Positions 15,288-21,864 of a stretch of DNA of 38,194 bases are shown here, piece after piece (the stretch's first letter is position 1; every line of letters begins with the position of its first letter). This DNA comes from Desulfobacteraceae bacterium (GTDB lineage: Bacteria; Desulfobacterota; DSM-4660; Desulfatiglandales; Desulfatiglandaceae), in NCBI GenBank assembly GCA_030613055.1, contig JAUWMR010000039.1:1-38194 (forward strand), written 5' to 3'. Position numbers and translations under genes: made by a program. Under the pieces are notes generated by a model. The model ran no database searches, was not told the origin of the DNA, and saw only the letters and a list, made by a program, of their open reading frames with translations.

Positions 15288-16565
15288 CTATTTGAGACCG
15301 TATGATGCAAGGCTTTTATAGGCATCCAAAAAGGATTTTCGTTGGGAACCTGTCCAACCGATCTTTGAGGTTACAAATTCCCGCATCCATGCCAAACGAG
15401 CGTTCATTGCATTGGCTAGAGGTTTAGAAATAGGGGCTGTTATCTCTGGAATAGACTTTAAAGCTGATAAGGCCCCAACAATAAGTCCAATAGTTGGACT
15501 TGCCAAAAGGCATAGCGCATTCCCTATTTGCCATAGTGCGTTCTCTCGTTCACTTGAATCTACGATCGAGAGTTCAGATCTCAGTTTTACCGAAAATGAG
15601 TCTTTCAATTGAGTAGCGAGTTGGGAGATCTCATGCATGTGAAGGATAAGGCGATCTGGATCACTGATGTCAGCCTTTTGTTTAACCATGGCGATTAGGT
15701 TGTCATATTCATGCGAGAAACCAATATCAAAGAAGGATCGGCGCATCTTTAAGATGTCTGAAAATTCCATACTGTCGAGACGATCGGAGTTAAGCCTTAT
15801 CGCTGTCCCAAGGTAAGAAAAAACTGTTTCAGAATAGATGTCCCAAAATATGCTTTCATCACTCAGGATTCTCTCATTCTCAACTATCTCGAGTTTGGTC
15901 ATATTTGATTGAGGGAAATGCCCTTCCGAATTCACGACTCTTGAACCTGATAGTCTATACACGAGATTTGCATAGTTGTTTAAAAAGGACTCCAACCGCG
16001 CTGGATACTTTTTGCCGACTTCCTGAATATGTTTCCTTTGAAGAAAACGATTATCTTCACCTTTAGAAGAAATAAGGTAATTCAGTTTGCCCGTGATATC
16101 GGAGGCTTGTTGTTGATCTAACCCACCCTTTATTCTCAAAACGGAATTAGGATCGGACAGAGCTTCAAAAAAATGCTGTCTAAACCAATTTGAGTTCTCC
16201 ATCAAGTCCCATGGGACAGAGTACCCTACATGCTGGGTGAAGAAGGATTTACTTTTTTTACTGTACCCACTTTTATTGTCAAAAAAGGATTTTATTCCGT
16301 CAAACTCATTCCTTATGGCCGGCACAATAACCCCATCCTCTAAAGCTGGGACTAAATCCTTGTTTTCAGTAAAAATCTCTAACCCAATATCGTGAAACAA
16401 GGAAGACGCAGCTATTACAATACGCTCTTTGGTGAGCAATTGAAGCTTCAGTTTTGTGATCGCATCCCATTTGTCGTAGTTCGGGTCCGTTGGATCGATA
16501 TCAGTGAAGAAAGATCTAGGCCCGCTAAGAGTATCAGGGAGGATATTAATAATTTTACTGCTCAT
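15288..16565 (-). CDS. Unknown 425 aa helical protein with hydrophobic segment
   Basis: No family recognised. The N-terminal half is soluble and charged (FFTDIDPTDPNYDKWDAITK near residue 20). The middle is rich in helices (FSDILKMRRSFFDIGFSHEY). A hydrophobic stretch at about 357-385 (LCLLASPTIGLIVGALSALK) could cross a membrane or bury in the core. The C terminus is helical and basic. No catalytic motif, Walker box or zinc pattern was seen. The reading frame is long and intact with a clear stop, so the gene is probably real. An attC-like site lies 28 bases before its ATG. Composition matches its low-GC neighbours from 14.4 to 18 kb. Confidence 0.6.
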   Translation of the reverse strand: MSSKIINILPDTLSGPRSFFTDIDPTDPNYDKWDAITKLKLQLLTKERIVIAASSLFHDIGLEIFTENKDLVPALEDGVIVPAIRNEFDGIKSFFDNKSGYSKKSKSFFTQHVGYSVPWDLMENSNWFRQHFFEALSDPNSVLRIKGGLDQQQASDITGKLNYLISSKGEDNRFLQRKHIQEVGKKYPARLESFLNNYANLVYRLSGSRVVNSEGHFPQSNMTKLEIVENERILSDESIFWDIYSETVFSYLGTAIRLNSDRLDSMEFSDILKMRRSFFDIGFSHEYDNLIAMVKQKADISDPDRLILHMHEISQLATQLKDSFSVKLRSELSIVDSSERENALWQIGNALCLLASPTIGLIVGALSALKSIPEITAPISKPLANAMNARLAWMREFVTSKIGWTGSQRKSFLDAYKSLASYGLK

Positions 16566-16593
16566 ATCTTCACATTCCGTCTATATTCTGGTG

Positions 16594-16637
16594 CCCTAAC
16601 GCAAAAGTCACCGGTCGGGTGCTCTGCCAGGTTAACT
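16594..16637 (-). other. attC-like site upstream of the 15288 gene
   Basis: On the minus strand AGTTAAC begins at the stop codon of the 16632 gene and GTTAGGG ends the site; CACCCGACCGGTG is a short inner stem. The site is only 44 bp, below the usual 55 bp minimum for attC. The R' box GCGTTAGGGC is a good match to GTTRRRY except for the last base. It lies exactly between two unrelated genes. Confidence 0.33.
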
Positions 16638-17294
16638 GGCGTCAGATCGAGGAAGAAGCAAGGCCTCGATAACATTTGTAATATTCTTAGAAAGATTCAC
16701 TCGGTTCGCTGTCTCTTTTTTATAGGCAGACATTTTCTGTTCATCAAATGATGGTCCAATATATGTTGTCCCCAGATTACCAACGGAAATATTGAATGCG
16801 AGCGTTAGTGACGATGAATGGCTAAGCTTATGATAGAATTCATATAGATTTTTTAGCGAAATCATTGCGTTTCTATTAATATGGAATTTCTTCGAGTGCT
16901 TTAAGACGAGTTTTATAGAACTTTTTGAAGAGAATTTGTTCTGCTCCACTTGTTGATAAAATTGAAGCTGCTCACTTGAGCATAAAATAGCAGAACAGAT
17001 AGATTCTATTGTTTGACGAACTAAATTTCCTGAAGGGATAGCATAGCCAGTTATGAGCATTTTCATCGAAGCTGATAAGTTGGTTATTGCATTAAATAAA
17101 AATGCAGCCACAAAAGCACGCCTTCTGTCAGAACCAATTAAAGCATCATATTTCAACCACGCCTGATATGATTCAGCAATAGAGTTTATAAAGGCAGTAA
17201 TCTCTGACTCGAAATTTAAAATAAACTTCTCCTTTACCTCTTTATCCTCTCCAAGTATCTCTTTTGAAAAAATGATATGTAAATTTATCCCCAC
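16632..17294 (-). CDS. DUF5677-like helical protein, second copy type
   Basis: A 220 aa protein, mostly helical. The block SMKMLITGYAIPSGNLVRQT (about 78-97) followed by ESICSAILCSSEQLQFYQQV and, later, LYEFYHKLSHSSSLTL (about 149-164) matches the R-x-E ... Y..LSH plan of DUF5677-like proteins. It is only distantly related to the 14462 gene product. Function unknown. The start is GTG at 17294 with a poor ribosome site (AAGAA); no better ATG lies downstream until residue 79. Its stop codon is inside the attC-like site at 16594-16637. Confidence 0.42.
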   Translation of the reverse strand: MGINLHIIFSKEILGEDKEVKEKFILNFESEITAFINSIAESYQAWLKYDALIGSDRRRAFVAAFLFNAITNLSASMKMLITGYAIPSGNLVRQTIESICSAILCSSEQLQFYQQVEQNKFSSKSSIKLVLKHSKKFHINRNAMISLKNLYEFYHKLSHSSSLTLAFNISVGNLGTTYIGPSFDEQKMSAYKKETANRVNLSKNITNVIEALLLPRSDAS

Positions 17295-17326
17295 GATATT
17301 CTTTTTATGCCAGTTAATGATGAATT

Positions 17327-17360
17327 GAGGGGCTGGGCGCGCTTTTATGCCCAGTCCCTC
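17327..17360. terminator. Strong hairpin between the 17370 and 16632 genes
   Basis: GAGGGGCTGGGC at 17327-17338 pairs with GCCCAGTCCCTC at 17349-17360 (one mismatch) around a 10-base loop. It lies 9 bases past the stop of the 17370 gene and 33 bases before the next start. There is no T-run on the minus strand, so it may be a degenerate cassette junction rather than a terminator. Confidence 0.4.
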
Positions 17361-17369
17361 TCAAATGAT

Positions 17370-17963
17370 TTATTGGGGCTTTGTACAGTAGTAAAAAGCC
17401 ACATCACGCGCGATAAGTTGACCATATGCTATTTTTAAATTGTTTAATTCTATATTGAGTGCTCGGGCCAGTTGCTCTCTTTTAGGTTCAATCCATGGCC
17501 TACCATTGCGATTGGTTTGATGTTGGTAAAAAGCAAAAACATCTCCCTTCACAAGATTATCATAAATTATCTTAGCCTCTGACTCCAAAACATGCTGCAG
17601 ACCATGCCTTTTGGGTTCAAGCCCTGTGTCGGGATCAAGAAAAACAACGGCATTTGAGTCTTGAAATCGCTTAATGAATTTTAAAGACTCCGTCAGATAA
17701 ACCTTCCGATCATCGAGCACAGTATCAAAAACATGTACCGCTACTTCTAATTTGAGAATCTCAATATTTTTTATTCGACGAAAGTGATTGATGATTTCCT
17801 TCGGTATATTATGATTGACTCCATCTATTTCGAAAGATTTAATATCACTTTTACGATAATATGCAATTTGCAGGATCTTTTTTGCATTGTACTTTCGTAC
17901 AAGATGCAAAAGAACAGACCACTTTATCAGGTCACGATTATCTGCGTACCAAATATCTTGCAT
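17370..17963 (-). CDS. Unknown 197 aa protein with FLDPDTG motif
   Basis: No named family recognised with certainty. The N terminus DIWYADNRDLIKWSVLLHLV, the middle VVFLDPDTGLEPKRHGL and VFAFYQHQTNRNGRPWI, and the end VAFYYCTKP suggest an alpha/beta protein. The FLDPDTG segment sits where SAM-dependent methyltransferases carry their D/N-PP-Y/F motif IV, and the N-terminal aspartates could bind a cofactor; a methyltransferase-like or nucleotide-binding role is only a guess. The gene is intact. A family E palindrome lies 22 bases before the ATG. Its own ribosome site is weak (CAGAG). Confidence 0.5.
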   Translation of the reverse strand: MQDIWYADNRDLIKWSVLLHLVRKYNAKKILQIAYYRKSDIKSFEIDGVNHNIPKEIINHFRRIKNIEILKLEVAVHVFDTVLDDRKVYLTESLKFIKRFQDSNAVVFLDPDTGLEPKRHGLQHVLESEAKIIYDNLVKGDVFAFYQHQTNRNGRPWIEPKREQLARALNIELNNLKIAYGQLIARDVAFYYCTKPQ

Positions 17964-17984
17964 GACTCTGTTTTATGCCCCAAA

Positions 17985-18123
17985 GGGCCGGGTGAGGAAC
18001 TCGTTTGCGGGTCCCGGGTTTACTCGCCTCTGGCGGGCTTCCCCGGGGGCCGGGAACGTGTCCAGTTCCAATCGGAAGGATGGGCTACGCTTCGCTGCAT
18101 GGGCTTAGCTCCTCACCCGGCCC
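17985..18123. repeat. Family E element with 16 bp inverted ends, copy 1
   Basis: GGGCCGGGTGAGGAAC on the left (17985-18000) is inverted as GCTCCTCACCCGGCCC on the right (18108-18123); one mismatch. Total 139 bp. The interior is GC-rich and carries AACGTGTCCAGTTCCAATCG, shared with 13544-13642. This copy alone has both ends, so it shows the full form of the element. A separate 33 bp hairpin (CGATGGGTTCGACGC, gaa, complement) follows at 18123-18155. Confidence 0.62.
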
Positions 18124-18147
18124 GATGGGTTCGACGCGAAGCGTCGG

Positions 18148-18207
18148 ACCCATCGTTCAAGCTCAGCCGCCGCGAATATTGCGGTCGGCTGAAGCGCCAT
18201 GTTGGGC
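18148..18207 (-). other. attC-like site at the end of the higA remnant
   Basis: The clearest of the short sites. On the minus strand GCCCAAC (a perfect RYYYAAC box) is followed by ATGGCGCTTCAGCCGACCGC, the loop AATATT, CGCGGCGGCTGAG and CTTGAACGATGGGT. The stem AGCCGACCGC/GCGGCGGCT has an unpaired base on one arm. R' is GATGGGT, i.e. GTTGGGT with one change. The 3' end of the higA remnant reads into this site, as is common for genes in integron cassettes. Confidence 0.48.
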
Positions 18208-18411
18208 TACAACCGTTGCCCAGGGCCTGATTTTTGTCAGAACCGGACCCAACTTACGCTCCGCAACTTCAGTGTCGTGTGCAGACTGAGCGCGCAACCA
18301 ATAGCCATTGGATAGACCAAAGAAACGGCACAACCGCAGATCGGTGTCCGCCGTAACGGCACGCTTACCGGCAACAATCTCACTAATGCACTGGGCGAGA
18401 AAAACCCCTGG
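18163..18411 (-). pseudogene. higA: higA antitoxin, 3' fragment
   Basis: In the minus frame ending at the TGA of 18163-18165 the translation contains QCISEIVAGKRAVTADTDLR, then LCRFFGLSNGYWLRAQSAHD and TEVAERKLGPVLTKIRPW. This is the second half of a HigA-type helix-turn-helix antitoxin (normal wording: RINEIV.GKR.ITADTALRL.R.FG.S..FWL.LQ..YDL). The first 25-35 residues, with the start and first helices, are gone; a TAG at 18412 ends the frame upstream, where the hicA stop codon lies 6 bases away. No higB toxin is next to it. The arrival of the hicBA genes probably removed its 5' half. Confidence 0.8.
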
Positions 18412-18419
18412 CTACCCAC

Positions 18420-18653
18420 TTATGCCAAGCTATTCCATTCATTAGCAGTAATGGAACGCTCTAAAATCGATTCCACTTCATTTAATATCATGCGTAATTG
18501 TGGAAGTGAATACTCTGTATTTGATGGTATGCTCAGACGGTGGTATCCAAAAACCATAAATTGATGATGGGTTCCCGAAAATGGACCGTTAAATCCAAGT
18601 TTACGTAAACGTTTAATGAGAATTCGACGTTTACACGGATGCCATTGCTTCAT
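18420..18653 (-). CDS. hicA: HicA-like mRNA interferase toxin
   Basis: A 77 aa protein in the size range of HicA (50-80). ILIKRLRKLGFNGPFSGTHH is followed by QFMVFGYHRLSIPSNTEYSL; the G-T-H-H takes the place of the catalytic GSH of the double-stranded-RNA-binding-like fold, and the end LPQLRMILNEVE is the usual last helix. It cleaves mRNA when freed from HicB. Its ATG lies inside the last codons of hicB (23 bp overlap), so the two are translationally coupled. Here the antitoxin comes first, the reverse of the commonest hicAB order but known. Confidence 0.82.
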   Translation of the reverse strand: MKQWHPCKRRILIKRLRKLGFNGPFSGTHHQFMVFGYHRLSIPSNTEYSLPQLRMILNEVESILERSITANEWNSLA

Positions 18654-18900
18654 CAGTGGGTTCCTTATTCAAATCATATTCGGATATAACAGGAATAGGA
18701 TGACCTAATTTCAGTCCGACAAGCAACCAATCTTCTAATGTCGAGCGCAATTCATCTTCGCAGTCACGCAATGTTTTTCCAAAAGCTAATACTCCTTTAC
18801 ATGATGGAATACGCCCTGAAAATGTCCCATCTTCAAGTTTATCATATTCTGCGCCTGCTAACGCATTTTCAACGTATCCAGTAAGAATATACTGTGACAT
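18631..18900 (-). CDS. hicB: HicB-like antitoxin
   Basis: An 89 aa protein from the chosen ATG. The open frame extends to 18987, but ATG at 18900 has AGGAG 7 bases upstream, and homology begins there. ILTGYVENALAGAEYDKLED then GTFSGRIPSCKGVLAFGKTL and DCEDELRSTLEDWLLVGLKL is the partial RNase-H fold of HicB: a degraded active site that holds the toxin. There is no clear C-terminal DNA-binding domain, so self-repression may be weak or need the toxin. It is followed by hicA with overlap. Confidence 0.85.
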   Translation of the reverse strand: MSQYILTGYVENALAGAEYDKLEDGTFSGRIPSCKGVLAFGKTLRDCEDELRSTLEDWLLVGLKLGHPIPVISEYDLNKEPTDEAMASV

Positions 18901-19040
18901 CTTTTTGCTCCTATATTTATTAAGTGTGTATGGTTCATTTGGGCATAACGGTGGAATTGAGCAGCGCCGAACAAGGGTCTGAACCACCCGATCAAGGTCT
19001 CAAAATCGTCGGAGCTAAAGCTGATTAAATTTCCACGGTT

Positions 19041-19103
19041 TTAGTAGTAATTGATGGCCGAAAGAAATTCCTCCTCTGCTCCTGGATGAAAATCGTAGGT
19101 CAT
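19041..19103 (-). pseudogene. RelE/ParE-type toxin, first 20 codons only
   Basis: The ATG at 19103 overlaps the antitoxin stop codon (ATGA), the usual coupling. The frame reads MTYDFHPGAEEEFLSAINYY and then stops at TAA. This is the standard start of a RelE/ParE-superfamily toxin (FHP.A..E..EAI.YYE). The next 140 bases do not continue the family in any frame that I can read, so the toxin has been cut off rather than merely frameshifted. Confidence 0.75.
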
Positions 19104-19327
19104 TTCTCGAAGCGCTTCCATATTTTCTTAAATACTTCTTCACCGGGAACTGGATTCACTTTGCCTGATCGTAATTCTTCCAAACGCGCTTTGGCTTCTG
19201 ATGCCCATTTTTGATCAGTTTCTTCATTTGAAGGATTCATACTGCGAAGAAGAGAGTCCACTAATAAAGCTCTTTCTTCGATTGGCAGAGAAACCGCATC
19301 ATCGATCAAATCTTGTGTTTTACCCAT
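19100..19327 (-). CDS. Addiction-module component (TIGR02574-like antitoxin)
   Basis: A 75 aa protein: DLIDDAVSLPIEERALLVDS then LLRSMN, KWASEAKARLEELRSGKVNP and VPGEEVFKKIWKRF. This is the wording of the putative addiction-module component family, antitoxins that pair with ParE/RelE toxins. The length is normal (65-80). AGAGG lies 7 bases before the ATG. Its toxin is truncated just downstream, so the module should no longer poison cells and the antitoxin is a leftover. Confidence 0.85.
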   Translation of the reverse strand: MGKTQDLIDDAVSLPIEERALLVDSLLRSMNPSNEETDQKWASEAKARLEELRSGKVNPVPGEEVFKKIWKRFEK

Positions 19328-19385
19328 ATTTAACCTCTAAAATAAATCATATATAATTTTTGCATAAATTTCTGATATTTTATTA

Positions 19386-19400
19386 CCATATCTTGTATGG
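19386..19400. promoter_or_regulatory. Small palindrome upstream of the antitoxin gene
   Basis: CCATATCTTGTATGG has CCATA/TATGG arms and lies 58 bases before the start codon in a strongly AT-rich stretch (19330-19480) that must hold the promoter. Such modules are often self-repressed at a palindrome like this. No clear -35/-10 pair was settled on. Confidence 0.25.
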
Positions 19401-19514
19401 CGTCAATCTATTTAGACCGAACGAGTAATTCTATGGTTTATGTTTACCCTATCGTTGCATATATAAAATGGAAAAGTGGGTTTAAAGATAATAAATAAAG
19501 GCCATTTGTATCAT

Positions 19515-19712
19515 CTCAATATTTAGGAGTATTGCTCATGGATTCCCGCTGTAGTTTATCCCGCACTTGATGCGGGGCGGGAATGACAGAGTGAGATAAG
19601 TGCCTGTCACTCCCGCGAAGCCTGCCCGCCGGACGGCAGGCGGGGCGGGGATCCTGAATTGCACTGGATGCCGGTCGAAGATCCCGTGATCAGCGGGGAT
19701 CAAGTCCGGCAT
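19515..19712. repeat. Dispersed repeat F (copy 1) and adjacent palindrome
   Basis: 19515-19620 (CTCAATATTTAGG to TCCCGCGAAG) is repeated in reverse at 32504-32610 with about six mismatches in 105 bases. It holds several GGATTCCCGC / GCGGGAATGAC hairpins. A second palindrome follows at 19668-19712 (ATGCCGG...CCGGCAT with GATCCC...GGGATC inside). These are the hairpin repeats common between genes in deltaproteobacteria. The rest of the 19328-19903 gap is AT-rich; a short GGATTCAAGGGTTCAAGGAT stretch at about 19750-19769 recurs at about 23379 and, reversed, near 28010. Confidence 0.7.
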
Positions 19713-19903
19713 GACGGTTTTCGTATATTAAATTGCCAGGTTAAGAAGAGAGGATTCAAGGGTTCAAGGATTTTTAATGGTAATCGTTTTTCCATGTCTG
19801 TAACTATTTTTCTTGCTTTATGCTTAAATATAACTATAATTCTTGGATTATAATCGTTTTTCTGCCTGCCTGCCGAAGCCTCGGCGCAGGCAGGGAGGAA
19901 ACC

Positions 19904-21415
19904 ATGGCTGAAAACGATAAAAATAAATCGACATACAGACTTGCAGGGTATGCGGCACTCATCGAGCGGTATGATCTCGATGTTATTCCGAATTGGCACA
20001 GGTCCCTGGTGACGACCGCCGGAATCCACCGGATCGACTCGAGTGGGAGTGTGATCGAGGAGATCTATCCTCCAAAGTATTGGCCGGGGGACACGCTTGG
20101 CGATCACCTTGAATTTGCGTTCAAGTATGACGGGACGAATCTCGTGATATTAGCCGGCCTGTTTCAAGTGGTAGAAGAGGCCGAGATCCTCAAACACGTT
20201 CGGTCCAAGCCCACCGGCAAGTATGTCAGATGTTTGTGGTTTCTGTACGAGTTCTTGACAGGCAAAATGCTCCCTCTGGATGACCTGAAACAGGGTAACT
20301 ACATCGATCTGTTAGAGCCGGATGAGTATTACACGACCACCCCGGCCCGCCAGGTTAGACGTCAGCGGATAAAAGATAACTTGCTGGGCGATAGCCGATT
20401 CTGCCCGATGGTTCGGCGTACCGATAACCTCCTAAACTTCGAAATGGTTGATCTTCCAAAGCAATGCCGGCAAGTGGTGTCTGACTATTCTCCGGAATTG
20501 TTGAAGCGGGCACTCGGCTACCTTTACACCAAGGAGACGAAATCGTCTTTCGAGATAGAACAGATCAAACCCACCTCGACCCGGACCGGGCGCTTCGTGG
20601 CGCTGCTCCAACTGGCCGAGAAAGAAGATTTTTGCGGAAAAAGGCAATTGATTGAGGTTCAGAATCGTATTGTTGATCCCCGGTTTCGCGATTCCGACTA
20701 CAGACAAAGCCAGAATTATGTCGGCGAGACAGTCGCCTGGCAGAGAGAAAAGATCCACTTCGCATGCCCTAAGCCTGAAGATCTGGCAGACCTGATGGAA
20801 GGCCTTACAGCCGCGCACAAGCGCATGGGCGCAGGAGGCGTGTCGGCAGTGATTCATGCCGCCGCCATCGCCTATGGATTCGTTTTTCTGCACCCGTTCG
20901 AGGACGGCAATGGTCGAATCCACCGCTTCCTGATACATAATATTCTTACCAGAGGCGGGTTTACTCCTGAAGGAATCATGTTCCCCATATCAGCATCCAT
21001 GCTTAAAAACCCCGGCGACTATGATTCTTCTTTGGAAGAGTTCTCGCGGCAGCTCATGCCCCTGGTGGAATACTCGATAGACGAAGAAGGCAGTATGACC
21101 GTTCATAATGATACGGCCATATGGTACCGCTATATGGATATGACGCCTCAGGCCGAGGCGCTTTTCCACTTTATCGATCAGACCATAGTTACGGAACTCG
21201 CCAGCGAATTGGCGTTTATGGCAAACTACGACAAGACCAAGAAAGCTATCCAGGAGATCGTGGATATGCCGGACCGGAAGATCGACCTCTTCATTCGCTT
21301 CTGCCTTCAAAACAATGGGCGACTTTCTGTACAAAAACGTGCAAGCCACTTTGATTCCCTGTCGGATGAAGAAGTCACTCGCATGGAACAGACGATAAAC
21401 CTTACTGTTGCATAA
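19904..21415 (+). CDS. Fic-domain protein (predicted AMP-transferase)
   Basis: A 503 aa protein. GGAGG 6 bases before ATG at 19904 fixes the start, although the frame is open further upstream. Residues about 10-170 are an N-terminal part with no assigned domain. TKETKSSFEIEQI (about 205-217) is a likely inhibitory helix, S-x3-E-Q against the consensus [S/T]x3E[G/N]. The Fic motif HPFEDGNGRIHR (about 330-341) is complete, with catalytic His, the phosphate-binding turn and Arg. The C-terminal 140 residues are helical, winged-helix-like. Fic enzymes usually attach AMP to a protein Tyr/Thr/Ser and are held off by the helix. Codon use differs from the accessory genes upstream. The gene stands alone, with repeats on its upstream side. 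Confidence 0.9.
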   Translation: MAENDKNKSTYRLAGYAALIERYDLDVIPNWHRSLVTTAGIHRIDSSGSVIEEIYPPKYWPGDTLGDHLEFAFKYDGTNLVILAGLFQVVEEAEILKHVRSKPTGKYVRCLWFLYEFLTGKMLPLDDLKQGNYIDLLEPDEYYTTTPARQVRRQRIKDNLLGDSRFCPMVRRTDNLLNFEMVDLPKQCRQVVSDYSPELLKRALGYLYTKETKSSFEIEQIKPTSTRTGRFVALLQLAEKEDFCGKRQLIEVQNRIVDPRFRDSDYRQSQNYVGETVAWQREKIHFACPKPEDLADLMEGLTAAHKRMGAGGVSAVIHAAAIAYGFVFLHPFEDGNGRIHRFLIHNILTRGGFTPEGIMFPISASMLKNPGDYDSSLEEFSRQLMPLVEYSIDEEGSMTVHNDTAIWYRYMDMTPQAEALFHFIDQTIVTELASELAFMANYDKTKKAIQEIVDMPDRKIDLFIRFCLQNNGRLSVQKRASHFDSLSDEEVTRMEQTINLTVA

Positions 21416-21864
21416 ACAACATGGTTAACATTATTAAAAATCCTTAAACTAAAGTATTTCATCCCATTGCCACCCCGCCGGCAGAAATACACGGCTTTAG
21501 TCCCGGTCTTTTGTGGTCGGGATTACGGGCGGGACGCCCTCGACTTTTGCAACGTTAGGGTTTATTGACAATCTAGTAAGGTTGATCGGTCTGGGTCAAG
21601 GGTTCGAGAAGTGTCCTCATATGAAAATTGCGGGCCAAACCTTTACTATTTTTTGGTATAATTGAACCATTTGTCTTCCTTCCATTTTCCTTTGTCATAC
21701 TCTCTGTGAGTCATTATATGGCGAATAAATAAACGATTCATTCGATAACGAATGAAAGCTATCAACCTGTACCTGTTTCCTCCGATATTGAAAATCACAA
21801 AGTATCATCTTCTAAGAGTTTGTGAATCCCTGAACCCTCTTATCCAACTGAATTGGAGAAGAAC
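21416..21864. other. Gap between convergent fic and DUF4143 genes; no gene
   Basis: The two flanking genes end here, so terminators are expected. GTCCCGGTC...GGTCGGGAT at about 21501-21527 could form a hairpin that serves fic, without a clear T-run. Near 21595-21608 and 21820-21840 are GGGTTCGAG/TGAATCCCTGAACCC words related to the GGATTCAAGG micro-repeats. No open frame of note. Confidence 0.4.

Noticed and set aside
18005-18289. Plus-strand 94 codon frame across the family E element
   Set aside because: It runs through repeat DNA and against the higA remnant; no start signal.
18237-18419. Minus-strand 60 codon frame over the higA remnant
   Set aside because: Wrong frame: the adjacent frame gives the clear HigA text.
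20432-21349. Minus-strand frames of 119-168 codons opposite fic
   Set aside because: Shadows of fic; the fic product has the complete catalytic motif.
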